Source: an uncultured Bacteroidales bacterium
Lineage (GTDB): Bacteria > Bacteroidota > Bacteroidia > Bacteroidales > UBA932
Assembly (NCBI GenBank): GCA_944322575.1
Contig: CALUPK010000015.1
Span: 1 to 45,054 of the forward strand
Direction: 5' to 3'
Length of the DNA: 45,054 nucleotides
Position numbers and translations under genes: made by a program
Notes under the pieces: generated by a model
Told to the model about the DNA's origin: nothing
The model's database searches: none
Seen by the model: only the letters and a program-made list of their open reading frames with translations
In this document: piece by piece, positions 32,829-41,902 of the stretch
Numbering within the stretch: the stretch's first letter is position 1
Layout: the number at the start of each line of letters is the position of its first letter

Positions 32829-35558
32829 TTAAAAATCGAGTTTGACTCCCACTCCTATGCCTCTGCCGAGCCTGTAGCTCTCGGTCAGCATGTCAGTGCC
32901 GAGGTCGGGAACGTTCTGGGTGAAGCGGTATTCGGAGTCGAGCAGGTTGGTCAGGGAGAGTTCTACGCTCCATATCTTAGTAATCTGGTAGGCTATGTTG
33001 GCGTCAATGGTGTGGATGGGGGCCTGCATGATGTTGCCGAGTCCGTAGATACCCACTGCCTGGATGCGGGGGCCCTGGACGTTGTAGAGCAGGGAGACGG
33101 ACAGGGATGATTCCTCGCCGAACTCGGGGGCGTAGGTGATGAAGGCGTTTCCGAGGTAGGGAGAGGCTCCCTGGAGGGCCCTGCGGCTGTCGGTGTAGAT
33201 GCCGCCGTTGGCCAGTAGGGTTACGTCGGTGTACATCAGGGAGATGTTGCCGCCTACGGTGAAGTATCTGAAGGGCTGGGTGCGGAACTCGGCCTCAAGA
33301 CCGGCTGCCATACCCTGCTCGGCGTTCCTGAAGGTGTGTACGATGGCTCCGCCGGAGGTCTCCTGCACGCGCTCGATAGGGTCTTTCAGAATCTTGTAGT
33401 AGGCTCCTATCGAAAACATGTGCTTGTTGTTTGTGGAGAAGTACTCGTACTTGAGGTCGAAGTTGTAGTTGTAGCCGTTGGTCAGCTGGTCGTTACCGCG
33501 TAGCTCGGCGCTTCCGTAGGACTCCTTATAGAGGAAGGGGGCCATCTCGATGAACGAGGGACGGGTAACGGTGATGGAGGAGGCGAAGCGGAAGGTATGC
33601 TTGTTCTTGAGGGTGTACTTCACGTTAAGGGCGGGGAAGAAGTCGCCTTTGTTGAGACGGGAGATGCTTTCCCTTGAGGCGTCGTTCCAGTACTGTACCC
33701 ACTGCTGCGAGTACTCGTAGCGGACTCCGAGGCCTAACATCAGGTCGGTCAGGGGGTAGTACTCCACCTCTGCGAAACCGGCTATGATACGGTGCCCGGC
33801 GTAGTAGTTGTTCTTGGGCTGGGCATCCCTGTCGATGGTGATGAGACCGTCGGCTATGCTCTGGGAGTTGAGGAAGGAGGAGGGGGTGTAGATGTCGCTG
33901 ATGACGGGGTTGATGCCGGTCAGGTTGTAGTAGAACCTCATCGAGTTGTAGTCACGGGTCTTGTCCTTGTAGGCGGCTCCGAAGATGAGGCGGCTCTGCT
34001 CGCCGAAGTGGAAGGTGGGCTTGACCTCGCCGACGATTTCCTGCTCGGAGAGCTCTCCGAAGTAGCGCATGGTCTCCTGGCGGTTGAGCTTGAAGAGGGA
34101 CAGGCTGCCGTCCTCGCCCTTGCGGTACATTACCTGGCGGCGGTCAGGTTCGTTGCTGTCGGTCATGCCGTAGGATACTTTCCAATCCATATCCCAGCTG
34201 GGATGCAGGGTGTGGGTACCTCCGAGCTGAGTGTTCCACAGAGAGTAGGAATGTGCTATGGAGTTGCTTCCCAGAAGCATGTTGTCTTCAGCGTCGTATC
34301 CGTCACGGAGCTTGTAGTCCTCCATGGCGTTCTTGGCGTAGAGGGTGGTCAGTCTGATTTTGTCGCCGTTCTGGAAGAGGTAGTTGAGGCTCAGCAGTCC
34401 GGTCACATCGAGGCTGTGCTCGTAGGCGTTGTAGGTGAACTCGTCCATGTGCTGGCCCTGTGTGTTGATGTTGGTGATGTAGGCGTCGTAGATGTTCTGG
34501 CTGCCGGAAGAAATGGATGCGGAGGCTAATAGACTGAGCTCGTCACCATTTTTGAGTTGGAAAGTACGGCCTCCTGATACGGAACCTGAGATGTCGGGCA
34601 GGGCCATCGATTTGCGGATGTCGAATGAGGTCCCGAATGGGTCATTGTCCACGATGTACTCGCGGAAGTCGGGAAGGCTCATTTCGCGGACATTGCTGGG
34701 CAGGTTGTTGTCATGGAGCAGCCATCCGTTGCGGTCCGGACGGTAGGTGTCTGTGAATGTGGTGCCTATGATACCGCCTACGCCTAATGAGACAGATACA
34801 AACCGGTCTCCTACATTCTCTTTTGTCGCTATGTCTATGTGTGCTCCGGAATAGTCGGCGAAACTGGTGGCGGTGTAGACTTTGGTTACGGTGATGTTCT
34901 GCAGTACGGAGCTGGAGAAGATGTCAAGCGGAATCAACTTGTTGTCAGGGTTGGGTGACGCTACCGGCAGTCCGTTGAGTGTAGTCAGGCTGTAACGGTC
35001 GCCGAGGCCGCGGACGAAGAGCTGCCCGGAGTTGTTGAACGATACACCGCTCATGGTCTCCACGGCCTCGGCCACGTTGGAGAGGCCTTTTGCACTGATT
35101 TCAGCCGCGCCGATATTCTCTACGGCCTGGGCGGACATCTTGCGGTCGTTGATAAGTACACCGACTGACTCGGGGTCCTTGCGGGCCATGACTACAACCG
35201 TTTCGAGTGTCTCGGACTGGAATTTCATGTTCAGGTCAAGTGTCAGTTCCTCGCCCTTCCCAAGCTTAATTGCCTGTGACTTGAAATCGTCATAACTTAT
35301 AAAATAGAGGCCGAGGACACCCTCGACACCTTCTGGTATCTGAAGGATGTAGCTCCCGTCGGCCTCGGTCTGTGTGCCGATCATATTCGCATTAGGGTCA
35401 TCCACAACCCTTTCAAACATAACCACCACACCTGCGAGCGGTTCTGAAGTCTCAATGTCCCGGACCACACCTTTGACGGTCTGGGCATTCAGTATTCCTG
35501 AGTTGAACAGAATAAAAGTAGTAACGAAAACTAAAACTGCTTTAAGAATTTTGTTCAT
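32829..35558 (-). CDS. TonB-dependent receptor with carboxypeptidase-like regulatory domain
   Basis: 909 residues. Signal peptide (about 1-25), a CarboxypepD_reg-like domain (TVKGVVRDIETSEPLAGVVVMF, GSYILQIPEG; about 27-110), a plug domain (about 118-250; NIGAAEISAKGLSNVAEAVETMSGV, FVRGLGDRYSLTTLNGLPV) and a 22-stranded barrel ending RLGRGIGVGVKLDF. The plug lacks the long SusC-type insertion style and its partner is a repeat lipoprotein rather than SusD, so it may be a SusCD-like system of another kind. Substrate unknown (metal complex, peptide or glycan). It has a -7 box at 35581-35588. Confidence 0.93.
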   Translation of the reverse strand: MNKILKAVLVFVTTFILFNSGILNAQTVKGVVRDIETSEPLAGVVVMFERVVDDPNANMIGTQTEADGSYILQIPEGVEGVLGLYFISYDDFKSQAIKLGKGEELTLDLNMKFQSETLETVVVMARKDPESVGVLINDRKMSAQAVENIGAAEISAKGLSNVAEAVETMSGVSFNNSGQLFVRGLGDRYSLTTLNGLPVASPNPDNKLIPLDIFSSSVLQNITVTKVYTATSFADYSGAHIDIATKENVGDRFVSVSLGVGGIIGTTFTDTYRPDRNGWLLHDNNLPSNVREMSLPDFREYIVDNDPFGTSFDIRKSMALPDISGSVSGGRTFQLKNGDELSLLASASISSGSQNIYDAYITNINTQGQHMDEFTYNAYEHSLDVTGLLSLNYLFQNGDKIRLTTLYAKNAMEDYKLRDGYDAEDNMLLGSNSIAHSYSLWNTQLGGTHTLHPSWDMDWKVSYGMTDSNEPDRRQVMYRKGEDGSLSLFKLNRQETMRYFGELSEQEIVGEVKPTFHFGEQSRLIFGAAYKDKTRDYNSMRFYYNLTGINPVISDIYTPSSFLNSQSIADGLITIDRDAQPKNNYYAGHRIIAGFAEVEYYPLTDLMLGLGVRYEYSQQWVQYWNDASRESISRLNKGDFFPALNVKYTLKNKHTFRFASSITVTRPSFIEMAPFLYKESYGSAELRGNDQLTNGYNYNFDLKYEYFSTNNKHMFSIGAYYKILKDPIERVQETSGGAIVHTFRNAEQGMAAGLEAEFRTQPFRYFTVGGNISLMYTDVTLLANGGIYTDSRRALQGASPYLGNAFITYAPEFGEESSLSVSLLYNVQGPRIQAVGIYGLGNIMQAPIHTIDANIAYQITKIWSVELSLTNLLDSEYRFTQNVPDLGTDMLTESYRLGRGIGVGVKLDF

Positions 35559-35580
35559 AATTTCCCTGTTTTAACGGCCG

Positions 35581-35588
35581 CAAAAGTA
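35581..35588 (-). promoter_or_regulatory. -7 box (TACTTTTG) before the TonB receptor gene
   Basis: Exact match, 22 nt before the ATG at 35558. A TCG at the -33 distance is a poor substitute for TTG. Confidence 0.55.
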
Positions 35589-35736
35589 TCCGCGGATTGT
35601 TTCATCCACGATACACAGGAATTAAAATCATATTACTCGTATTACAGAAAAATTGCCGGGATTTCAACAATGTTGCATGTGTGCAGATAATTTGTTGTAT
35701 CTTAGAGGATTCAAAAAAGAATATTGTTACAGAGTC

Positions 35737-37719
35737 ATGACTAAGAATACACTTTTATCTTGCCTTGCTGCCATTTTGTGTGTTGCAGCCGGAATTTCTG
35801 TTCTGCCGCTCCGGGCCGGCACACCTGATGAACACAGTATCATCCCGCGGCCTGCGTCAATCCATTTTACTTCAGGTGCATTCACCCATTCTGATCTCAG
35901 CGGCCGTATGAGGGTTGATATCGTTCCCGATATCTCTCATTCCGGAGTCCCCGGGTCTTATATTCTCAGAATTACGTCTGACTCGGTGATTGTATCTGCC
36001 GGAGACAGCTCCGGTGCTTTTTACGCCATGCAGACTCTCCGGGCACTGCGGGACCCGGCCACAGGCATTGTCCCCTGCGTGGAGATAGAGGACGCGCCCC
36101 GCTTCCAGTGGAGGGGCTTCATGCAGGATGTCTCCCGGCATTTTTTCAGCATAGAGTACCTGAAGAGGCAGATAGACGCCATGGCCCGCCTGAAGCTCAA
36201 TGTCCTGCACCTCCATCTGACAGATGCCGCCGGCTGGAGGGTGGAGATAGACCGCTATCCTCTGCTTACCTCCTTCGCCGCATGGAGAGAGGGGGCGCTG
36301 TGGAAGGACTGGTGGTTCGGAGATCGGAAGTACCTGCCGGAGGGGACGTCCGGAGCCTACGGGGGCTATTATACAAAGGAGGAGCTGCGGGAGCTGGTGC
36401 AGTATGCGGCTGAGCGCTACATTACCATTGTCCCCGAGATAGAGATGCCCTCGCACTCGGAGGAGGTGCTGACAGCCTATCCGGAGCTTTCGTGTACGGG
36501 GGAGCCTTACCGGCACTCCGATTTCTGTATTGGCAAGGAGGAAACTTTTGAGTTTCTTGAGAACGTACTCACGGAGATAATGGAGATATTCCCCTCGCAG
36601 TACATCCATATCGGAGGGGACGAGGCGTCCAAAAAAGCCTGGGCGGAATGTCCGCTGTGCCAGGCCCGCATGAAGGCGGAAGGTCTGGCGGATGTGGACG
36701 AACTACAAAGTTACATGATCAGACGGATAGGCAGTTTCCTCGAGGCTCACGGGCGGACGCCGGTCGGCTGGGACGAGATACTCCAGGGAGGGGCGGATTC
36801 GGCAGCAGTGGTCATGGCGTGGCGGAGCGTGGAGGAAGGAGAACGGGCCGCCTCGGGAGGCAACCGGACGGTCATGACCCCCGGAGCGTATTGTTATTTC
36901 GACACTTATCAGGACGATCCCTCTACGCTGCCGACGGCTATGGGCGGATATCTGCCGCTGTCGGAGGTCTACTCTTTCGAGCCTGTACCATCCGGGCTCT
37001 CCCCCGATGAAGCCGCGAAGATAATAGGTGTGCAGGCCAATCTCTGGTGCGAATATGTCCCCACGGAGCCGCATGCCGAGCTGATGATCTATCCCCGGCT
37101 CTATGCCCTCGCGGAGGTGGCCTGGAGCCCCGCGTCCGGCCGGGACTATGAGGATTTCCGCCGACGGGCTCTGGCGCTGTGTGCTCAGATGGAGGCGGAG
37201 GGGTACAATGTCTTCGACCTGGCCCGCGAGGTGGGGGACCGTCCCGCCGCTCAGTCTCCCGTGGAGCATCTGGCCCGCGGCTGCAAGGTTATCTACAATG
37301 CACCTTATAATTCCACGTATGCCGCAGGAGGGGATACGGCTCTCACGGACGGTCTGCACGGAGGCTGGACCTACGGGGACGGCCGGTGGCAGGGCTTCAT
37401 CTCCCGGGGGCGGCTCGATGTGACCGTGGACTTAGGCCAAGTGCAGGATGTGCGCTCGGTAGAGCTGGACTTCATGCAGGTCTGCGGCCCGGAGGTCTTC
37501 CTGCCCGCGGAGGTGGTTATCTCCGCCTCTTCGGACGGTAATGAGTTTCAAGAGCTTCGGCGCATCACCCGCGAGGTGGTCCGCGATGACCGCGTAACCT
37601 TCGTTACTGGCGGGTGGTATACCGGCGGCCAGTCTGTCTCCGCCCGCTACATCCGCGTCCAGGCCCGCTCCGGCTCCTACGGCGGATGGGTCTTCACCGA
37701 CGAGATAGTCGTCCGCTGA
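35737..37719 (+). CDS. Beta-N-acetylhexosaminidase, GH20 family, secreted
   Basis: 660 residues from the ATG at 35737; a longer frame would add 28 residues without signal character. Signal peptide MTKNTLLSCLAAILCVAAGISV. A small N-terminal GH20b domain (IIPRPASIHFTSGAF) precedes the catalytic barrel, with RGFMQDVSRHFFSIEYLKRQID, HLTDAAGWRVEID and the catalytic pair in HIGGDEASKKAW (Asp295-Glu296). A C-terminal domain of about 150 residues (YAAGGDTALTDGLHGGWTYGDGRWQGF, ARYIRVQARSGSYGGWVFTDEIVV) fits an F5/8-type carbohydrate-binding domain. It would remove terminal GlcNAc/GalNAc residues in the periplasm or at the surface; mucin or chitin substrates are possible (inference). Confidence 0.93.
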   Translation: MTKNTLLSCLAAILCVAAGISVLPLRAGTPDEHSIIPRPASIHFTSGAFTHSDLSGRMRVDIVPDISHSGVPGSYILRITSDSVIVSAGDSSGAFYAMQTLRALRDPATGIVPCVEIEDAPRFQWRGFMQDVSRHFFSIEYLKRQIDAMARLKLNVLHLHLTDAAGWRVEIDRYPLLTSFAAWREGALWKDWWFGDRKYLPEGTSGAYGGYYTKEELRELVQYAAERYITIVPEIEMPSHSEEVLTAYPELSCTGEPYRHSDFCIGKEETFEFLENVLTEIMEIFPSQYIHIGGDEASKKAWAECPLCQARMKAEGLADVDELQSYMIRRIGSFLEAHGRTPVGWDEILQGGADSAAVVMAWRSVEEGERAASGGNRTVMTPGAYCYFDTYQDDPSTLPTAMGGYLPLSEVYSFEPVPSGLSPDEAAKIIGVQANLWCEYVPTEPHAELMIYPRLYALAEVAWSPASGRDYEDFRRRALALCAQMEAEGYNVFDLAREVGDRPAAQSPVEHLARGCKVIYNAPYNSTYAAGGDTALTDGLHGGWTYGDGRWQGFISRGRLDVTVDLGQVQDVRSVELDFMQVCGPEVFLPAEVVISASSDGNEFQELRRITREVVRDDRVTFVTGGWYTGGQSVSARYIRVQARSGSYGGWVFTDEIVVR

Positions 37720-37743
37720 GATAAAACTATAAACTTGATAGAT

Positions 37744-38442
37744 ATGAAAACGTTAGCAATTTTAATTCTGATTTTAGGTTTCAGTATCTGTGTAGATGGA
37801 CAGAATGCAACTGTAAAAAGTTTAGGAGAGACAGAAGGGAGACTGTTTTTGCCCGATGGGGTAGATTTTGAGGATGAAGTACCGGAACGCCTGCAGTATA
37901 TGTTTGCCGATTTTATAGAGGGCGCAGTGTATTATGAAGACGGGGACAGTCTTACAGATATTAAACTAAATGTGTCGTTGTTAGACCGCAAGGTGTATTG
38001 TGCCGATTCTACAGGTCATGTGAGAATTGTCCCGGGTTACAATCATATCGACAATCTTATAATAGGTGAACACCATTTAATACGACATGGGAAAAATTTT
38101 GTAATCTTTCTTGCAAGTTATGGCAAGACAATGCTGATACACAAAACGGAGCTGCATGTTGCATTTCAATATAAAGTTTCAGGAATAACAGGAATAAATT
38201 ATTCTTCACACATTCATCCGGGCCGATATGCATACTATGCGCTTGAGGCAGGTTACGCCTTGACACGTGGCAGGAAAGAAATATTGGTGGACGCGGAGAC
38301 TTTCAGGAAAGTTTTTCCCAAAGTCAAATGGCAGATAGACGAGTATCTCATGGAGAACGACGTGGATTATGAAAATGAAGAAGACGTTATGAAATTTTTC
38401 GAATATTGTTCAGATATGGATAAGAAATTAAGGACACTTTAA
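37744..38442 (+). CDS. Low-GC secreted protein, paralogue A, function unknown
   Basis: 232 residues from the ATG at 37744. Signal peptide MKTLAILILILGFSICVDGQ. The mature part has AVYYEDGDSLTDIKLNVSLLDRKVYCADSTG and ends with a helical module VDAETFRKVFPKVKWQIDEYLMENDVDYENEEDVMKFFEYC. GC content is visibly lower than in flanking genes. It is followed directly by a homologue in TAATG overlap. I do not recognise the family. Confidence 0.75.
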   Translation: MKTLAILILILGFSICVDGQNATVKSLGETEGRLFLPDGVDFEDEVPERLQYMFADFIEGAVYYEDGDSLTDIKLNVSLLDRKVYCADSTGHVRIVPGYNHIDNLIIGEHHLIRHGKNFVIFLASYGKTMLIHKTELHVAFQYKVSGITGINYSSHIHPGRYAYYALEAGYALTRGRKEILVDAETFRKVFPKVKWQIDEYLMENDVDYENEEDVMKFFEYCSDMDKKLRTL

Positions 38443-39158
38443 TGAAATTACCTATGAAACACTATGTTATTTGTCTCATTACAATACTGTTCGGTGTGCA
38501 TGCCTATGGACAACAATGGCGGACAGGAAATGTTGTTGTATACAAAGGAGCTGATATTGAGGATGTAATACCGCACAGTATTTCCTATTTTTTTCCTGAA
38601 TATATTCGGGGATCAATATATTTTACAGATAGGAAAACAATAGAAGATGTTCTGCTTAATATTTGTCTTGTGGATAATACAGTGAGATATGTTGATAAAT
38701 CAGGTATGCTGCGCAAATTGTTTGATGTGTCCAATATTACAAAAATCATCGCAGGAGATGATACAATTATGAATTCCAGCAAAGGATTTGCAAGGTTGCT
38801 GGAGTCTTATCGCGACATATATCTGGTAAAGAAGAAAATATTAAATTGTACAGGAGCCGATGAAAGTGATAATATCAGGCAGAGATCATCGTTTGACGTG
38901 CAGAGGTTTCCCCCGGGCGAATACACATATGAGTATAGGGAAAAGTTGTTTATTATTGAAGAAGGAGCAGGAGTTTATCAAGTTAGTCAACATACTTTCA
39001 GAAAAGTATTTCCGAAGATAAAAAAGAACATAAGTGAGTTTTGCAATATCCGTGATATGGATTTTAGCAACGATGAGGAGGTTGTAGATTTATTCTTACG
39101 TTGCGGGTATGTTATGGAGCATTCAGGTACGGAATTATTTGATGTCATTAGGTATTAG
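38442..39158 (+). CDS. Low-GC secreted protein, paralogue B, function unknown
   Basis: 238 residues; its ATG shares a base with the TAA of paralogue A. Signal peptide MKHYVICLITILFGVHAYG (a second Met at residue 5). It has the same layout: SIYFTDRKTIEDVLLNICLVDNTVRYVDKSG in the middle and HTFRKVFPKIKKNISEFCNIRDMDFSNDEEVVDLFLRC at the end. AT-rich. The 3' end overlaps the P-type ATPase gene by 11 bp (convergent). Confidence 0.75.
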   Translation: MKLPMKHYVICLITILFGVHAYGQQWRTGNVVVYKGADIEDVIPHSISYFFPEYIRGSIYFTDRKTIEDVLLNICLVDNTVRYVDKSGMLRKLFDVSNITKIIAGDDTIMNSSKGFARLLESYRDIYLVKKKILNCTGADESDNIRQRSSFDVQRFPPGEYTYEYREKLFIIEEGAGVYQVSQHTFRKVFPKIKKNISEFCNIRDMDFSNDEEVVDLFLRCGYVMEHSGTELFDVIRY

Positions 39159-41274
39159 CAGTAACGCGGAGGGCCCGCATGGCGTTGAGGACGGCGAGGA
39201 CGGTGACGCCGACGTCGGCGAAGACGGCGAGCCACAGGGTGCCGAGGCCGAAGGCGGCGAGGAGGAGGATGGCGGCCTTGATGCCGATGGCCAGCCAGAC
39301 GTTCTGACGGGCGATGCGGAGGGTGCGGCGGGAGATGGAGACGGCCGTTGCAATCTTGGTGGGACGGTCATCCATCAGCACTACGTCGGCGGCCTCTATG
39401 GCGGCATCGCTGCCGAGTCCTCCCATAGCGATGCCCACGTCGGCGCGTTTGAGCACCGGGGCGTCGTTGATGCCGTCCCCGACGAATGCGAGGCTGGTCC
39501 CGCGGGGCTTGGCGGCCAGCAGTTCTTCCAGGCACCGGACCTTGTCGGTGGGCAGCAGGCCGGCGCGGTAGGAGCCGATTCCGAGCCTGGAGGCCACGTC
39601 GCGGGCCGTTTCATACCGGTCGCCGGTCAGCATGACGGTGTTTTTGACCCCGAGCCGGCGGAGGGCCGCTATTGCCTCCGCACTGTCCTCCTTCACCTTG
39701 TCATTGATGACGATGTGCCCGGCGTATTGTCCATCCACCGCTACGTGGATGATGGTGCCGGTGCGGTGACAGTCGTGCCATGCCGCTCCGACAGCCTCCA
39801 TCATCCTGGCGTTGCCCACGCAGACCGTGCGGCCTTCCACATTGGCCCTGATGCCCTGACCGGCGATTTCCTCCACGTCCGTGACTGAACAGCCGTCGGT
39901 CGCCTCGTTGGGGAATGCCGCCCTGAGGGCCTCGCCTATCGGATGGGTGGAGAAATGCTCCACGTGGGCGGCCAGATGCAGGAGCTCGTGCTCAGTGATG
40001 GTTGCGGGGGCTGCTGTTCCGGGCTTTGCGGCTGTCTCCGGATGCACGGCCTCCACTGCGAACTCTCCGCGGGTGAGGGTGCCGGTCTTGTCGAATACCA
40101 CGGTCCCGACATTTGCCAGGGAGTCCATGAAACTGCTGCCCTTGATGAGGATGCCTCTGCGGGAGGCGCCGCCCAGACCGCCGAAGAAGGTGAGGGGGAC
40201 GCTGATTACCAGGGCGCAGGGGCAGGATACCACCAGGAAAATGAGGGCGCGGTGGAGCCAGGTGGCGAAGGTGGCTGAGAAGCCGGAGAAGCCGTTTCCG
40301 GACAGCAGCGGCGGTACTAGTGCCAGCAGGAGGGCGGCGGAGACCACTATAGGGGTGTAGATGCGGGCGAAGCGGGTGATGAAGGATTCGCTGCGGGACT
40401 TGCGGGAGTCGGCATTTTCCACGAGGCGGATGATCTTCGAGACGGTGCTCTCGCCGAAGGTCTTCGTGGTCCTGATGCGGAGGACGCCCGAGAGGTTGAT
40501 GCAGCCGGAGGCCACTTCGTCACCTTTTTCGACATCCCGGGGCAGGCTCTCGCCGGTGAGGGCCACGGTGTTGAGGGAGGAGGAGCCTTCGATGACGGTG
40601 CCGTCGAGGGGTATTTTCCCGCCGGGTCTGACAACGATGATTTCTCCTATGTTCACTTCTTCGGGGGAGACGGTCCGGGTCTGCCCGCCGCGCTCCACCT
40701 CGGCTGTGTCCGGGCGGATTTCCATCAGGTGGGAGATGCTGTCGCGGCTGCGGCCCTCGGCGTAACTCTCGAACAGTTCTCCTACTGCGAAGAACAGCAT
40801 GACGAAGACCGCTTCCGGGAATTCGGTCTCCGCTCCGGGCAGGAAACCGATGCAGAGGGCACCGATGGTGGCCAGGGACATGAGGAAGTGCTCGTTGAAG
40901 ATGTTTCCGCGGGCAATGCCTTCGGCCGCTTCTTTCAGGGTGCCGGTGCCGATGAGCAGGTAGGGGACGAGGTAGACCAGGAGCAGCTGCCAGGTCTGCA
41001 GGGCGCAGTATTTCTCGATGAGGACGGCTGCGGCGAGCAGGACGGCTGTGACGGCGATGAAGGTTATCTGCCGCTTTGTGCTGCTGTGGGCGTGGCGGTG
41101 CTCGTGCTTGTGCTCGTGCATGTTGTGCCCCTCTGTGTCCTCATGGGTGTGACATCTGTGACAGCTGTGGCTGCCGTGAGCCTTGCCGTCGGATTTCAGC
41201 AGGTTTTCGCTTTGTATTGGCTGTGTCTGCAGCTCATTTCCCTGAGGTATCGCACGCTGTTGCTGTTCTCTCAT
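39148..41274 (-). CDS. Zn/Cd/Pb-type heavy-metal P-type ATPase (P1B-2, His-rich N terminus)
   Basis: 708 residues. A His-rich segment (34-63; SHSCHRCHTHEDTEGHNMHEHKHEHRHAH) replaces the usual HMA domain. The metal site is the CPC motif (SCPCAL, 351-353). Other motifs: TGES (240-243), phosphorylation site DKTGT (Asp395), the HP motif STHPIGEAL, GDGINDAP and eight expected membrane helices. CPC plus an adjacent Fur-family regulator suggest zinc/cadmium export from the cytoplasm. Two palindromes and a -7 box lie upstream, between it and the Fur-family gene. Its stop overlaps the low-GC gene by 11 bp. Confidence 0.94.
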   Translation of the reverse strand: MREQQQRAIPQGNELQTQPIQSENLLKSDGKAHGSHSCHRCHTHEDTEGHNMHEHKHEHRHAHSSTKRQITFIAVTAVLLAAAVLIEKYCALQTWQLLLVYLVPYLLIGTGTLKEAAEGIARGNIFNEHFLMSLATIGALCIGFLPGAETEFPEAVFVMLFFAVGELFESYAEGRSRDSISHLMEIRPDTAEVERGGQTRTVSPEEVNIGEIIVVRPGGKIPLDGTVIEGSSSLNTVALTGESLPRDVEKGDEVASGCINLSGVLRIRTTKTFGESTVSKIIRLVENADSRKSRSESFITRFARIYTPIVVSAALLLALVPPLLSGNGFSGFSATFATWLHRALIFLVVSCPCALVISVPLTFFGGLGGASRRGILIKGSSFMDSLANVGTVVFDKTGTLTRGEFAVEAVHPETAAKPGTAAPATITEHELLHLAAHVEHFSTHPIGEALRAAFPNEATDGCSVTDVEEIAGQGIRANVEGRTVCVGNARMMEAVGAAWHDCHRTGTIIHVAVDGQYAGHIVINDKVKEDSAEAIAALRRLGVKNTVMLTGDRYETARDVASRLGIGSYRAGLLPTDKVRCLEELLAAKPRGTSLAFVGDGINDAPVLKRADVGIAMGGLGSDAAIEAADVVLMDDRPTKIATAVSISRRTLRIARQNVWLAIGIKAAILLLAAFGLGTLWLAVFADVGVTVLAVLNAMRALRVTANT

Positions 41275-41298
41275 AACTTTCCATTTTTGTTTATGGTG

Positions 41299-41306
41299 CG
41301 AAGTTA
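41299..41306 (-). promoter_or_regulatory. Possible -7 box (TAACTTCG) of the P-type ATPase gene
   Basis: Minus-strand TAACTTCG, one mismatch to TAnnTTTG, 24 nt before the ATG. Palindrome 41319-41333 lies directly upstream, in the -33 region. Confidence 0.5.
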
Positions 41307-41318
41307 CAGATGCCGGGA

Positions 41319-41333
41319 TGCAACTAAGTTTCA
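41319..41333. promoter_or_regulatory. Putative Fur-family operator 1 (imperfect 15-bp palindrome)
   Basis: TGCAACTAAGTTTCA, symmetric except for one position per half (7-1-7 form). It covers the -33 region of the ATPase promoter, a suitable place for repression by the adjacent Fur-family protein. Confidence 0.55.
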
Positions 41334-41355
41334 GAGGACGGGCCGGATGTCAGTT

Positions 41356-41370
41356 TGCAACCGGGTTGCA
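41356..41370. promoter_or_regulatory. Putative Fur-family operator 2 (perfect 15-bp palindrome)
   Basis: TGCAACCGGGTTGCA, a perfect 7-1-7 palindrome, 22 bp beyond operator 1 and 22 bp after the Fur-family gene stop. Same half-site (TGCAAC) as operator 1. Confidence 0.6.
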
Positions 41371-41392
41371 TGTGCGGTATTGTGGCGTGCGG

Positions 41393-41824
41393 TTATGCCT
41401 GGCGTTTGGAGCACTCGGGGCAGAGACCTTTCACGGTGTAGTTGATGGTCTCGATACGATAACCTTCCGGCAGGGCGACTACGGGTATCTTGACGTCCTC
41501 GATGCAGAATGTCCGGCGGCACTCCTCGCAGTAGAAATGGATGTGGCGGTTCTCGACCCGGCAGACAGTGGACTCACAGCGGCATATCTCGTATTTTGTG
41601 GATCCGCTGCCGTCCTCGAACGAATGAATTGCGTGATGTTCGAGCAGGACGTTGAGGGTGCGGAATATCGTGGACTTGTCCATGGTCTCCAGTTCTGTTT
41701 CCAGTTCGGTCATGGATACGGGATGAGTGAGCTCCGAGAGTTTCTGGAGTACGAGGATGCGGGCCGCGGTCGGGTGGATGCCGTGGGCCTGGAGCTGCTG
41801 TTCGATAGTTGTTCCGTCTGTCAT
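41393..41824 (-). CDS. Fur-family metalloregulator (Zur-like)
   Basis: 143 residues from the ATG at 41824; a longer frame adds 26 residues that resemble an unlikely hydrophobic leader. N-terminal winged helix (GIHPTAARILVLQKLSELTHPVSMTELETELETMDKSTIFRTLNVLLEHHAI). The dimerisation part has a metal site (ENRHIHFYCEEC) and two Cys pairs (CEEC, CPEC), the structural zinc site. Upstream an imperfect -7 box (CATCTTCG, 41845-41852). It precedes the ATPase gene on the same strand with palindromes between. It probably controls the ATPase; the metal is inferred to be zinc. Confidence 0.88.
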   Translation of the reverse strand: MTDGTTIEQQLQAHGIHPTAARILVLQKLSELTHPVSMTELETELETMDKSTIFRTLNVLLEHHAIHSFEDGSGSTKYEICRCESTVCRVENRHIHFYCEECRRTFCIEDVKIPVVALPEGYRIETINYTVKGLCPECSKRQA

Positions 41825-41902
41825 ATCCGTAGGTTTTCTGGGTGCGAAGATGGAAAAAAGTGCTGAGAAATGAAAGATAATTCGTCGAAAGCTGCTGTGC
41901 AT

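Noticed and set aside
33792-34529. 245-codon plus-strand frame within the TonB receptor gene
   Set aside because: Antisense shadow; no start signals or motifs.
39109-39888. 259-codon plus-strand frame opposite the P-type ATPase
   Set aside because: Antisense shadow of a gene with all expected ATPase motifs; starts inside the low-GC gene without a promoter.
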